A stretch of DNA of 64,000 nucleotides, taken from the NCBI RefSeq assembly GCF_900108015.1, contig NZ_FNVP01000002.1:124001-188000 (forward strand), read 5' to 3'. The notes under the pieces were generated by a model. The model searched no databases and had not been told where the DNA came from. It worked only from the letters and a program-made list of their open reading frames with translations. This document shows, in pieces, positions 51,332 through 60,224 of the stretch; within the stretch, counting starts at the first letter, position 1, and each line of letters starts with the position of its first letter. The stretch comes from Flavobacterium urumqiense (GTDB taxonomy: Bacteria; Bacteroidota; Bacteroidia; Flavobacteriales; Flavobacteriaceae). A program made the position numbers and the translations under genes.

Positions 51332-51905
51332 AATAAGGGGAAATCATTAAATAGACGATCACACCGGTAACGGCAACATACAACCATATAGGAAACGTAA
51401 TTTTAGCAATTTTTTTATGCATCTCAAATTTAGTAGCCAAAGCACGAACATAAGTTACTAAGACTAATGGAATAATTGCAATTGATAAAATTATATGTGT
51501 TATTAAAATTAAAAAGTAAACTAATCTTAAGTTTCCTACTTTCAATTTTTCAGCGACATCCAATTCACCATTGTGATTTACATCTCCAAATATAGTGGAG
51601 TCGGCTGTCATGTGATATGCTACATACATCACTAAAAAAGCAATAGAGCAACCAATTGCTGATTTCATCAGATTTTCATGAAGCGTTCTTTTACCGTTTT
51701 TGATAGCCAAGACTGCTGAAACTAATAAGACAGCAGTAACACCATTAATTGTAGCATAAATGGAAGGTAAAAAATGTAAGGGAGCAACATGAATACCAAA
51801 ATCTTTAAGCTTTACTTTAAAAAGTATGGCAACTGCGACAGGTATAAGCACAGAAAGGATGATGATCCATTTATTATATTTTTGTTCTATCGAATTATCT
51901 TCCAT
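51321..51905 (-). CDS. DUF420 family membrane protein
   Basis: A 194-residue inner-membrane protein of six helices. Family signatures: HENLMKSAIGCSIAFLVMYVAYH and VYFLILITHIILSIAIIPLVLVTYVRAL. DUF420 genes sit with cytochrome oxidase genes; role in oxidase assembly or haem handling is proposed. A single base separates its start from the SCO gene's stop. Confidence 0.88.
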   Translation of the reverse strand: MEDNSIEQKYNKWIIILSVLIPVAVAILFKVKLKDFGIHVAPLHFLPSIYATINGVTAVLLVSAVLAIKNGKRTLHENLMKSAIGCSIAFLVMYVAYHMTADSTIFGDVNHNGELDVAEKLKVGNLRLVYFLILITHIILSIAIIPLVLVTYVRALATKFEMHKKIAKITFPIWLYVAVTGVIVYLMISPYYAQ

Positions 51906-51906
51906 C

Positions 51907-52593
51907 TTAATCTTTTAATAAAATATTAATGTCTTGTTGAATATCTCTTACTCCTTTTTTCTCTAAACCGTCGTAATATAATATTGGATTCCCAAAATCA
52001 TCTTTTCTGCAACGAATATCTCCGTTTTTATCTACCAACGCAAACAAACCAGAATGCTCAAAGCCGCCATCTACTTTACCATTTTCACCAGCATAAAGAT
52101 TAAAACCCTTGTTTGCCAAATTAAAAATATAAGCTCTGTCGCCTGTCAAGAAATTCCAATTAGATGATTTCACCCCCAATAATTTTGCATGTGCTTTCAA
52201 AACTTCAGGAGTATCGTGTGTTGGATCGATCGTAATAGAAATAATTCCAAAATTTGGATTCCCGAAAAATTTATTTTCAATAGCTAACATACTCAGATTC
52301 ATTTTTGGACAAATTGAAGGGCAAGTTGTAAAGAAAAATTCAAGAACATATACTTTACCTTTGTACGTTTCATTAGTGATTTTTTTATTATCCTGATTCA
52401 GCAATTCAAACTTTGGAGCCGGACCAATTTTTACTAATTTTTCATCATTCTTTGCAATAGAACCAATCTTATCTAAACGATCTCCTTTAACCACATCATT
52501 ATTTTGTATTCTGTCTATTATTTTTGGTACAGCATAAATGCCAAAAAGCAAGATAATAAATGAAATTCCTATGTATGATTTATTTTTAAGCAT
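51907..52593 (-). CDS. SCO1/SenC family copper chaperone
   Basis: A 228-residue membrane-anchored thioredoxin-fold protein. N-terminal helix (residues 8-24), copper-site FFFTTCPSICPKMN (CxxxC) and the distal His in GGFEHSGLFALVD. It delivers copper to the CuA centre of cytochrome c oxidase. The preceding gene encodes a related protein without the Cys pair. Confidence 0.93.
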   Translation of the reverse strand: MLKNKSYIGISFIILLFGIYAVPKIIDRIQNNDVVKGDRLDKIGSIAKNDEKLVKIGPAPKFELLNQDNKKITNETYKGKVYVLEFFFTTCPSICPKMNLSMLAIENKFFGNPNFGIISITIDPTHDTPEVLKAHAKLLGVKSSNWNFLTGDRAYIFNLANKGFNLYAGENGKVDGGFEHSGLFALVDKNGDIRCRKDDFGNPILYYDGLEKKGVRDIQQDINILLKD

Positions 52594-52605
52594 AGTTTCT
52601 TAGAA

Positions 52606-53247
52606 TTAAAGTTCTTTGGTGGCATTATTATTTTTTTTAAGTGCAGCACGATATTCGTACAAAATTACTTTAAAATCATCTAACATTTCATTACTCAATT
52701 CGGCTAAATGAAATGTATTATACCCTTCTTTATAATCTTTCTTTTCTTTTCGCCCTCTCAGGTTTCTTACCTTGTCTACTATATATACATTTGGAGTTCC
52801 TAAGTTCTTATCTAACTTCCCAACCAATTTTAACTGGTCATAATAGGCATTAATTTCTTGAGGCGTCGTAAAAAGAAAATGCCACTGAGAGACATCCGTA
52901 AAATCATCTAAGGCATCTATTATTTTTCTTGCTTCATTTTCGGTTCCTAATGGACAAATTACAACAAATTGTAAGTCTGCGAAATCATGATATCTCTGGT
53001 AAATTTTTTCATTTATATTGAAATAATTACCTCTGTTTTTTAATAGTTCCGTTCCGGAAAATCCCAAAATAGTAATTTTACTATTCAAGCTGACTTTTTC
53101 TCCATTTAGAGATTTCCATTGCCCGAAATCAGCAACTTTGGGAGTAATTACAGGCAACTTAGTGAAACTATTTATTCCCGATGCAAAAAAAAGGTAAGCA
53201 ACAATAGGCAAAATAAAAAGCACAAAAAGAACGATATTTTTTTTCAT
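52606..53247 (-). CDS. SCO-like thioredoxin-fold protein lacking the CxxxC site
   Basis: A 213-residue protein with an N-terminal membrane helix and a thioredoxin-like body: KITILGFSGTELLKNRGNYFNINEKIYQRYHDFADLQFVVICPLG ... WHFLFTTPQEINAYYDQLKLVGKLDKNLGTPNVYIVDKVRNLRG. Where SCO has CPxxC, here there is GFSGTELLKN, so no copper site. ATG at 53247 is chosen because a -7 element (53270-53277) and a terminator lie between it and the ATG at 53292. The gene is 12 nt before SCO. Confidence 0.75.
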   Translation of the reverse strand: MKKNIVLFVLFILPIVAYLFFASGINSFTKLPVITPKVADFGQWKSLNGEKVSLNSKITILGFSGTELLKNRGNYFNINEKIYQRYHDFADLQFVVICPLGTENEARKIIDALDDFTDVSQWHFLFTTPQEINAYYDQLKLVGKLDKNLGTPNVYIVDKVRNLRGRKEKKDYKEGYNTFHLAELSNEMLDDFKVILYEYRAALKKNNNATKEL

Positions 53248-53269
53248 TATTTTGATATTATTTAAAGTA

Positions 53270-53277
53270 CAAAAATA
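53270..53277 (-). promoter_or_regulatory. -7 element upstream of the SCO-like operon
   Basis: TATTTTTG on the minus strand just past the oxidase terminator, 23 nt before the ATG; it indicates a second transcript start inside the block. Confidence 0.45.
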
Positions 53278-53308
53278 AAAAAAGGCACGCAATGCGCACC
53301 CTTTTTTT
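53277..53308 (-). terminator. Terminator after the oxidase subunit IV gene
   Basis: AAAAAAAGG ... CGC, AAT loop, GCG ... CC-C-TTTTTTT: a near-palindromic hairpin 15 nt past the subunit IV stop. Confidence 0.7.
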
Positions 53309-53322
53309 GAATTAATATCTTG

Positions 53323-53673
53323 TTAAAAATTCCATTTGATAGTAGAATTCTTAAAAACCTCATAAATATAATTTCCTTCAGTCAAAAGAATGAAAAGTAA
53401 ATATAATACTAGAAAAATTACTGGTAAAACAACAGCATTTTTTAGTGTACTTTTTTCACCTTCCATATGCATGAAGGCCCATACAATATAAAACGCTTTT
53501 ACAAGTGTAAGGATGATGAATAACCAATTTAATAAACTCATAGCCATAAAGCTATTCAAGTGAAGCGCGTCTGGCTTAAAAATTCCAAAAATTACCTCTA
53601 CAATCGTTATTAGAGACAAAAGAGCAAAAACGGTCCAAATTCTCTTTGTATTAGAAACATGTTCGTGTGACAT
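53323..53673 (-). CDS. Cytochrome c oxidase subunit IV-like protein
   Basis: A 116-residue three-helix membrane protein with HVSNTKRIWTVFALLSLITIVEVIFGIF, VKAFYIVWAFMHMEGE and LPVIFLVLYLLFILLTEGNYIYE, as in bacterial subunit IV/CyoD-like proteins. Third in the order ctaB - III - III - IV; start is 16 nt after the subunit III stop. Confidence 0.85.
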   Translation of the reverse strand: MSHEHVSNTKRIWTVFALLSLITIVEVIFGIFKPDALHLNSFMAMSLLNWLFIILTLVKAFYIVWAFMHMEGEKSTLKNAVVLPVIFLVLYLLFILLTEGNYIYEVFKNSTIKWNF

Positions 53674-53689
53674 AATGATAAATCTAAAA

Positions 53690-54667
53690 TTAAACTAAGT
53701 AGAAAAATGTAAATACAAATACCCAAACTAAATCGACAAAGTGCCAGTATAAACCAACTTTTTCGACCATCTCGTAACTTCCTCTTTTCTCGTAAGTACC
53801 TAACAGCACATTGAAAAATATTATAATATTTATAATAATCCCAGAGAGTACGTGAAAACCGTGAAACCCAGTAATAAAGAAAAAGAAATCAGCAAATAAT
53901 TTACTTCCGTATTCGTTGTGGGTTAAATTAGCCCCTTCAACTACTAAACTAGCTTGAGTTAATCTCAATTCAGAATCCTTTCTAGAAAGAATTGTTTTTT
54001 GCTTCTCTTTTGTGATAATCTCTGTTTTTATTAAAAGATCAGGGTGTGCTTTAAATCCAGCTTGAACTTCCGCAACTGAATAAGTAGGCAAAGAAGATTC
54101 TGACATGAACCATTTTCCTTTACTTCTTGTCAATTGCTCTCTTTCTTCCGGTAATGTTGCCGCAAAATCAGCAAGAGCTACTCGATGCCCCTCTTTATCC
54201 ACAAACTGAAGTAAACTTCCTCCTTTTGTTTCGATTGCACCATATTCCCCTTTTATGAAATTTTTCCATTCCCAGGCTTGAGATCCAACGAAAATCATAC
54301 CTCCGATAATGGTTAAAAACATATAAATAACGACTTTGTCTTTTTTCATTTGATGACCAGCATCAACGGCTAAAACCATTGTTACTGATGAAAAAATCAA
54401 AATAAAAGTCATCAATGCCACATAATACATCGGAGCAGATACCCCATGCATAAATGGAAAGTGTGTAAACACTTCATCGGCCAATGGCCAAGTTTCAATA
54501 AATTTGAATCTAGAAAATCCGTAAGCCGCTAGAAATCCAGAAAACGTTAAGGCATCTGATACGATAAAAAACCACATCATTAATTTACCATAACTTGCTT
54601 TCATTGGCTCATTGCCGCCTCCCCAAGTTTTCTCTTCACTATTTGCAGTAGTAACTGTCGCTTCCAT
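53690..54667 (-). CDS. Cytochrome c oxidase subunit III with large soluble insertion
   Basis: A 325-residue membrane protein. Helices near residues 28-50, 79-100 and 110-130, then a ~110-residue polar insertion (about 138-250, EKEGHRVALADFAATLPEEREQ-like sequence, GKWFMSESSLPTYSVAEVQAGF), then two more helices with FFFFITGFHGFHVLSG and VGLYWHFVDLVWVFVFTFFYLV, the subunit III signature. The 196-residue gene upstream is a second, more compact subunit III. Confidence 0.88.
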   Translation of the reverse strand: MEATVTTANSEEKTWGGGNEPMKASYGKLMMWFFIVSDALTFSGFLAAYGFSRFKFIETWPLADEVFTHFPFMHGVSAPMYYVALMTFILIFSSVTMVLAVDAGHQMKKDKVVIYMFLTIIGGMIFVGSQAWEWKNFIKGEYGAIETKGGSLLQFVDKEGHRVALADFAATLPEEREQLTRSKGKWFMSESSLPTYSVAEVQAGFKAHPDLLIKTEIITKEKQKTILSRKDSELRLTQASLVVEGANLTHNEYGSKLFADFFFFITGFHGFHVLSGIIINIIIFFNVLLGTYEKRGSYEMVEKVGLYWHFVDLVWVFVFTFFYLV

Positions 54668-54709
54668 AAAAGTTATTCGTTAAAAAGTTCCCAAATTTAC
54701 GTTTTTTTC

Positions 54710-55300
54710 TTATTTAAAGAAATATAAAAACAAAAACAAATAAACCCACAATAAATCAAGAAAGTGCCAGTACATTGCACCCAGTTCAATTCCAAGGGTT
54801 TGAGATGAATTATATTTTTGTTTAAAATGATTATAAATTATAATAAGAAGAGAAATTACCCCACCAGCAAGGTGAATCAAGTGTACAACGGTAACAACAT
54901 ATAGAAATGTTGTCGTTATTGAACTTTCACTTCCGGTAAAATAATACCCGTTTTCCACTATTTGTCCGAAACCTACAAACTGCAAAATAACAAACAAAAT
55001 TCCCAATACTAAAGTAAACAAAAGAAACTTAGTAGTGGCACTTTGGTTGTCTTTTTGAATTGCTTTTTTTGCCAAATGAAAAGTAACACTGCATCCAATA
55101 ATTGCTACTGTGCTAAAATAAAAAGCTGTCGGTAACTGAAAGTCCTTCAACCAATCTGTTCTTGATTTACTAACTACATAAGCACTTGTAAGCCCCGCAA
55201 ACATCATTATCATGCTCACCATAGCAAAAAGTAAGAGTAACTTGTACGATCTTGCCGTTCTAGATTTGTGGTCTTCTTCCGTTGTCATTGTGATTTCCAT
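54710..55300 (-). CDS. Cytochrome c oxidase subunit III (compact)
   Basis: A 196-residue five-helix membrane protein: FAMVSMIMMFAGLTSAYVVSKS, LPTAFYFSTVAIIGCSVTFHLA, VHLIHLAGGVISLL and LGAMYWHFLDLLWVYLFLFLYFFK. Its stop and the longer subunit III start are 42 nt apart. The presence of two subunit III genes in tandem is a standard layout in Bacteroidota. Start is 2 nt after the ctaB stop. Confidence 0.9.
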   Translation of the reverse strand: MEITMTTEEDHKSRTARSYKLLLLFAMVSMIMMFAGLTSAYVVSKSRTDWLKDFQLPTAFYFSTVAIIGCSVTFHLAKKAIQKDNQSATTKFLLFTLVLGILFVILQFVGFGQIVENGYYFTGSESSITTTFLYVVTVVHLIHLAGGVISLLIIIYNHFKQKYNSSQTLGIELGAMYWHFLDLLWVYLFLFLYFFK

Positions 55301-55302
55301 AA

Positions 55303-56205
55303 CTATCTTAAAAATTTATCAAATATATAAACTAACTGTAACAACGTAATATACGAAACACTTACCAGCATCAAAGTTCTTGCCGCTTTAGCAGTTCGTT
55401 TTTTATACAACTGCACTCCATAATAAAGCATCCAAAGACCCAATAAAAATACCAAACCCGCAGCTAACGGCGTAATAAACAATTGACCGGTATAACCCAA
55501 AGCTGGTAAAAGCGAAGCTATTATAAGCCAAACCGTATATAAAATAATCTGCAAAGCAGTTGATTTATCCTTTTTCCCGGTAGGCAACATAAAGAAACCC
55601 GCTTTTTCATAATCCTCATACAAAAACCATCCGATGGCCCAAAAATGAGGAAATTGCCAGAAAAACTGAATTAAAAATAAAGTCCCTGCTTCTATACCAA
55701 ATTCTCCTGTTGCCGCAACCCATCCCAACATAAAAGGAATTGCTCCAGGAAAAGCTCCTACAAAAACTGACAGCGAAGTCATTGTCTTCAAAGGCGTATA
55801 TACACTCGTGTATAGAAATATAGAAATCGCACCAAACATGGCGGTTTTAGAATTGATCGTATATAATAGTACAATTCCAATAATAGTGAGAAGACTTGCA
55901 ATGATCAAAGCAGTATTAGATGACATTCTGCCTGCTGGAACCGGCCGATTTTTTGTTCGATCCATCAAAGCATCTAAATCCTTTTCAATAACCTGATTAA
56001 AAGCATTAGAAGCACCTACCATGCAGTAACCACCTATAGCAAGTTTCAACAACACTATCCAACTGAATGAATGGATATTAGCAATCCCAAGCATAAATCC
56101 TGCAATAGACGAAAACACTACGCTAACAGCGAGACGCGCCTTAGTTATCTCGCGGAAATCAATATAGATAGACTTTAATGAAAAGGTATTTTGTGTTGCG
56201 TTCAA
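55303..56205 (-). CDS. ctaB: Haem O synthase (protohaem IX farnesyltransferase)
   Basis: A 300-residue membrane prenyltransferase: NAFNQVIEKDLDALMDRTKNRPVPAGRMS is the conserved polyprenyl-diphosphate-binding motif, with YTPLKTMTSLSVFVGAFPGAIPFMLGWVAA and WQFPHFWAIGWFLYEDYEKAGF. It farnesylates haem b, the first step towards haem a of the oxidase coded just below. Confidence 0.95.
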   Translation of the reverse strand: MNATQNTFSLKSIYIDFREITKARLAVSVVFSSIAGFMLGIANIHSFSWIVLLKLAIGGYCMVGASNAFNQVIEKDLDALMDRTKNRPVPAGRMSSNTALIIASLLTIIGIVLLYTINSKTAMFGAISIFLYTSVYTPLKTMTSLSVFVGAFPGAIPFMLGWVAATGEFGIEAGTLFLIQFFWQFPHFWAIGWFLYEDYEKAGFFMLPTGKKDKSTALQIILYTVWLIIASLLPALGYTGQLFITPLAAGLVFLLGLWMLYYGVQLYKKRTAKAARTLMLVSVSYITLLQLVYIFDKFLR

Positions 56206-56309
56206 TGCTAATGGTTATTTGCTTCGTAAAAACTTTTGCAAAAGTAGTTTATCAAAAGGGATTTGACAAAAAACAATTCATAAAAAAACTTCTTTAGAAA
56301 TATAATAAA

Positions 56310-58433
56310 CTAATAATCAAAATACCAATTAAAAACATCCGAACGTATTCCCAATGTAAACCAATTAGTACTTTGATTAAAAGTAGTAGAGGTATTCATT
56401 TCAGGATCAAAACTTCTGTAAATATAACTTCCAAAAAGTTTTAAATTAGTAGATGGATTTATCAGGTAACCTCCTTGGATATCAGCTATAAAAACGGCCG
56501 TTTTATTACCTTGCCCAACTTTTACGCCAGAATCTAACGGTCTGTTTTCATCATAATCTTTATAAATATTTCCTCCATAATTATAACGGTCATCAACGGT
56601 ATCAAAATCTAAACCTCGAGTTCCTATTGTAAATTTTGCATCACCATAATATCTTCCTTTACGATAACGGGCAATGGCTAAAAATTCTTTAAAATTCCCT
56701 CCCCACTGATGTCCTATGCTTTGATTATTGTGCGCATAATTTGTAATAGGATTGCTGTGGGAATAAACATAAGGACGAACATGATTGTATTCTAACTGCA
56801 ATATTAAATTATCAACCTGAAAAGCATTGTAATATTTAATCCCTAACTGATAACCAAATTTATTTTTCCAACTATTATCGCGCTTTTTAATATCGCCAAG
56901 AGAAAATTCATCAAGAATGAATTGTCCGTAAGCGTTTATCTGATTGTTCCATTTGTACTTATAGGTCAATCCTAAAACTGCATTTCCGCTTCTTGCCGAA
57001 GAAGCAAATTCAACCGAACGATAAAATATAATTGGATTTACAAAATTGACATCAAATCCTCGATCATTTGTATTAGTCCAAATTACCGATTCAAACAAAC
57101 CAATATTTAATTTATTCGATACATTCCAACTCAAATAATGGTTTGCCATAAATTTTGTTGCATATGTTCTTTCAAGAGTCACCTCAGGGCGAACATCTTT
57201 AAGCCACATATATGTATTTGTATATTTTATTTTCCAGAAATTAGTGTTGATTTTGAAATATGGATATGGACTTGCCCCATCACTTTCCAATAAAGAACGG
57301 TATCCGTCTCCTATAAAATTTCTCCCGTAACCCAATTGCAGATCAAAATGTTTACTGGGTGCAAAAGTTATATTGGCTTCCGCCAAAGGAAAATCATACG
57401 CATCCGTTTTAAAATTTTTGGCAATTCCCATACCTGGAATAATTGCAGGATTCCCTCCCGCTGGCCTTATAGACTCGGCATAACGATTATAATAATCAGC
57501 AAATCGCCCCTGACTTTCAAAAACCGTTGTAGTGAAATTAATTTGCTTCCCAATGCCCCCACGAAAATTCAACCCTCGTGTATTTACATATGTATAATTC
57601 GCTTTGGTCTGCGATGCTTTACCAACTTGTAAATCCAATATCGGATTTAATGTAAACCAATAGCCTTCCCCTTGAATTTCTACTGTACTTTCATTCCATA
57701 ATTTTCTGGCCCACCAACCAGAAGTATTTTTTTTAAGCTTATCATTTACCGTTTTAAGATCATAATATTTCGAAACCTCGGCATAAGAATATGGCTTAGA
57801 TGCCGTATGATTGTTGCTTCCTACCTGATTTAAAGAAGCATCAAACTGAGAATAATAACTATGCGAAAAAGGAATATTCAAATGGCTTTCAAACTCAGGG
57901 TTTCTAAATTTTTTATAAACTATACTATCCAGTTCCGTTACTTGTTTTGTATCGTTTTTTATAATCTCTGCTCTAACAAGTGCTTCAGAAGCTAACTGTT
58001 CCGGGCTTTTTAAAGGGATTGCAATTGTAATGGTATATTTAGAGTAGGTAGGTTTTCCATTATAAGTCGATGCTTTTATTTTTGGAAATTTCTCAAAGAC
58101 TCTTTTTGTTTCTTTTATTAAACTTTCATCTACAGCATCAGTATAAATCACTTTGAAAGAACCATTATTGTCCACTTCAAAAAGCACTTTTACATTGCCT
58201 TGATAATCGGCTTGTTTTAAATTTTCAGGAACTTCAAAATTTTGAAAAATAAAATCCAGCACTTTATTATAAAAACAGTTTTTTAATTCATTAGACTGCA
58301 AGTTTTCACAATTCGGAAAAATAGGAAACCGCTCTGCAGAAGGATCTGATTGTAACGAACTATTATTTACTTCTTGTGAATAAATAAAAAACGAATAAAA
58401 TAACAAAAGTATAGTTGACAAACCTTTTTTCAT
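56310..58433 (-). CDS. remB: Gliding motility outer-membrane protein RemB
   Basis: A 707-residue exported protein: signal peptide (residues 1-20, ending YSQ), about 45 residues with CENLQSNELKNCFYNKVLDF, a TonB-C-like region (QGNVKVLFEVDNNGSFKVIY ... TKRVFEKFPKIKASTYNGKPTYSKYTITIAIPL, residues about 65-150), then a large beta-barrel of ~550 residues ending FNWYFDY. This fits RemB, a mobile cell-surface gliding protein of Flavobacterium johnsoniae. ATG at 58433 is chosen because 58487 would run into deoC. Confidence 0.82.
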   Translation of the reverse strand: MKKGLSTILLLFYSFFIYSQEVNNSSLQSDPSAERFPIFPNCENLQSNELKNCFYNKVLDFIFQNFEVPENLKQADYQGNVKVLFEVDNNGSFKVIYTDAVDESLIKETKRVFEKFPKIKASTYNGKPTYSKYTITIAIPLKSPEQLASEALVRAEIIKNDTKQVTELDSIVYKKFRNPEFESHLNIPFSHSYYSQFDASLNQVGSNNHTASKPYSYAEVSKYYDLKTVNDKLKKNTSGWWARKLWNESTVEIQGEGYWFTLNPILDLQVGKASQTKANYTYVNTRGLNFRGGIGKQINFTTTVFESQGRFADYYNRYAESIRPAGGNPAIIPGMGIAKNFKTDAYDFPLAEANITFAPSKHFDLQLGYGRNFIGDGYRSLLESDGASPYPYFKINTNFWKIKYTNTYMWLKDVRPEVTLERTYATKFMANHYLSWNVSNKLNIGLFESVIWTNTNDRGFDVNFVNPIIFYRSVEFASSARSGNAVLGLTYKYKWNNQINAYGQFILDEFSLGDIKKRDNSWKNKFGYQLGIKYYNAFQVDNLILQLEYNHVRPYVYSHSNPITNYAHNNQSIGHQWGGNFKEFLAIARYRKGRYYGDAKFTIGTRGLDFDTVDDRYNYGGNIYKDYDENRPLDSGVKVGQGNKTAVFIADIQGGYLINPSTNLKLFGSYIYRSFDPEMNTSTTFNQSTNWFTLGIRSDVFNWYFDY

Positions 58434-58452
58434 GTTGACTTTCTTTGTAAAT

Positions 58453-59196
58453 TTAGTATTCAGAGCTTGAATTTTGCCCATTAGCAATTAATTTTGCACT
58501 CGAAGTGCCTATTCTTTTTACACCTAACCGAATCATTTCAACAGCCTCCTCATAAGTTCTAACTCCTCCGGCTGCTTTAACAGGAAGTGGCGAAGCATTT
58601 TCCAACATCATAATAATAGAAGGAATAGTCGCTCCATTAGGTAAATTATTTTCTGTTTTATAAAAACCAGTTGATGATTTCACAAAAACAGAAGGACACA
58701 ACTCTTGTTTAAAATTTGAAATAACGCAGTTTTTTATAAAAGCTGACAATTGTATAATTTGTTTATCATCTAGTGCCGCAACCTCTATAATCCATTTTAC
58801 GACTTTGCCATTTTCTAAACCTAATTGCGTGCATTTTAAAATTTCATTTTTTACCAAATCCAGTTCACCGCGTTTGAATGCCTCGTAATTACAAACGAAA
58901 TCTAAATCATCAGCTCCATCATTAATAGCCTGGATCGCTTCCTTCAGCTTTTCTTGTACGTTTGACTTTCCTTCAGGAAAATCAATTACTGTCCCTATTT
59001 GCAAACTTGAATCAGCAGCAATAATCATTTTTTTAGCCAATGAAACCATATTTGGCCGAATCATTATGAGTTTAAATTGCTCTTCGATCGCTTCATGAAT
59101 ATTTTTTTTGACTACAATAATATTCTCAGCCTCACTCAGTCCAGCTTGTGTTGCCGTTTTCAAATAGGTTGAATCTAAGTATTGTTTAATATCCAT
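58453..59196 (-). CDS. deoC: Deoxyribose-phosphate aldolase
   Basis: A 247-residue TIM-barrel class I aldolase. Motifs: NDGADDLDFVCNYEAF (substrate pocket), the Schiff-base lysine in VFVKSSTGFYKT, and VKAAGGVRTYEEAVEMIRLGVKRIGTSS (active-site lysine relay). It cleaves 2-deoxyribose 5-phosphate to glyceraldehyde 3-phosphate and acetaldehyde. Lies 20 nt upstream of remB. Confidence 0.94.
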   Translation of the reverse strand: MDIKQYLDSTYLKTATQAGLSEAENIIVVKKNIHEAIEEQFKLIMIRPNMVSLAKKMIIAADSSLQIGTVIDFPEGKSNVQEKLKEAIQAINDGADDLDFVCNYEAFKRGELDLVKNEILKCTQLGLENGKVVKWIIEVAALDDKQIIQLSAFIKNCVISNFKQELCPSVFVKSSTGFYKTENNLPNGATIPSIIMMLENASPLPVKAAGGVRTYEEAVEMIRLGVKRIGTSSAKLIANGQNSSSEY

Positions 59197-59343
59197 TGTT
59201 CTTTTGATTTTATAATGAGATAAGCGCTAAGCAGCAAAAATACATTTTAAATTCACATATTTTTAATATAAACATTTACTTTTCAAACTTGCTTCTTCTT
59301 TTACTTAATCCTTCTTTGGTAAAGAAAAAGTATAAGTATAAAA

Positions 59344-59363
59344 AATCCCACCTAAGTGGGATT
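59344..59363 (-). terminator. Terminator after the VanZ-like gene
   Basis: AATCCCAC / GTGGGATT, an 8-bp perfect stem with 4-nt loop, followed on the minus strand by a T-run. Confidence 0.8.
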
Positions 59364-59373
59364 ATACTATCTG

Positions 59374-59757
59374 CTAAATTTTATCGAAACTGCAATACTT
59401 ACCATATATTAGAATAACACAAACCGCCAGAGTTGCCCCTGTTATATTTGCCAAGACATCAATAACATCTCCTTTTCTGGTTGTTGTACACAATTCTTGC
59501 AAAATTTCAATTCCTACTCCAAAAAAAACAGAAAGAACAAATGACAACCTTAAAGGTTTAATGAAATTTGGGCTATTTAATTGTTTTTTAAAAAACAGAA
59601 ACCAAAATAAAGTAAATACAAAATGAAAGCATGCATGTACAAATTTATCTAAATAAGGAATACTTATACTTGGAAGATTATTTGATGGCGTTAAACAAAA
59701 ATACGCAATAACTCCAGTCCAAAATAAAGAAATCCAAAGATAAAGTAATTTAGGCAC
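59374..59757 (-). CDS. VanZ-like membrane protein
   Basis: About 127 residues, four transmembrane helices: [94 protein letters not shown], with the conserved DxxxH and GDxxDxxAN motifs of VanZ. The longest frame starts inside gcvH (59817), so a GTG at 59757 or TTG at 59760 overlapping the gcvH stop by a few nt is more likely. Function uncertain; named for teicoplanin resistance VanZ. Confidence 0.8.
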   Translation of the reverse strand: MPKLLYLWISLFWTGVIAYFCLTPSNNLPSISIPYLDKFVHACFHFVFTLFWFLFFKKQLNSPNFIKPLRLSFVLSVFFGVGIEILQELCTTTRKGDVIDVLANITGATLAVCVILIYGKYCSFDKI

Positions 59758-60130
59758 CAATAAGTTCTTTGTATGATTCACTTGAAAGCAAAGAATCAAC
59801 TTCATCCATGTTTGCAACTTTAATTTTTATCATCCATCCAGCTCCGTAAGGATCAGAATTTACAACTTCCGGCTTGCCTTCTAATGCATCATTAAATTCA
59901 ATAATTTCCCCTGATAACGGAAGAAACAAATCTGAAACAGTTTTAACTGCTTCAACTGTACCAAAAACCTCATCTTTTTTTAAAGCTTGATCGAGAGTTT
60001 CAACCTCAACATATACGATATCTCCTAATTCTTTTTGTGCAAAATGTGTAATTCCTACTGTTGCAATATCACCTTCTAAACTAACCCATTCGTGATCTTT
60101 TGTGTACTTTAAATTTGCTGGTATATTCAT
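59750..60130 (-). CDS. gcvH: Glycine cleavage system H protein
   Basis: A 126-residue lipoyl carrier: [30 protein letters not shown], the lipoylated lysine in [21 protein letters not shown], then [15 protein letters not shown]. It shuttles the aminomethyl group in glycine cleavage. Its end overlaps the VanZ-like gene by a few bases. It follows sprA, 94 nt downstream. Confidence 0.95.
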   Translation of the reverse strand: MNIPANLKYTKDHEWVSLEGDIATVGITHFAQKELGDIVYVEVETLDQALKKDEVFGTVEAVKTVSDLFLPLSGEIIEFNDALEGKPEVVNSDPYGAGWMIKIKVANMDEVDSLLSSESYKELIGA

Positions 60131-60224
60131 AAAAATATTTATTGATAATTACTATTTACTAATTGAAATTTTATGGAACAAATGTAACAATCTCAATTCA
60201 AATCTTGTTTAGATTTTAAAAAAA

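Noticed and set aside
51065..56205. Complete cytochrome c oxidase operon
   Set aside because: Subunits I and II are not in the window; only haem O synthase, III, III, IV and assembly factors are present.
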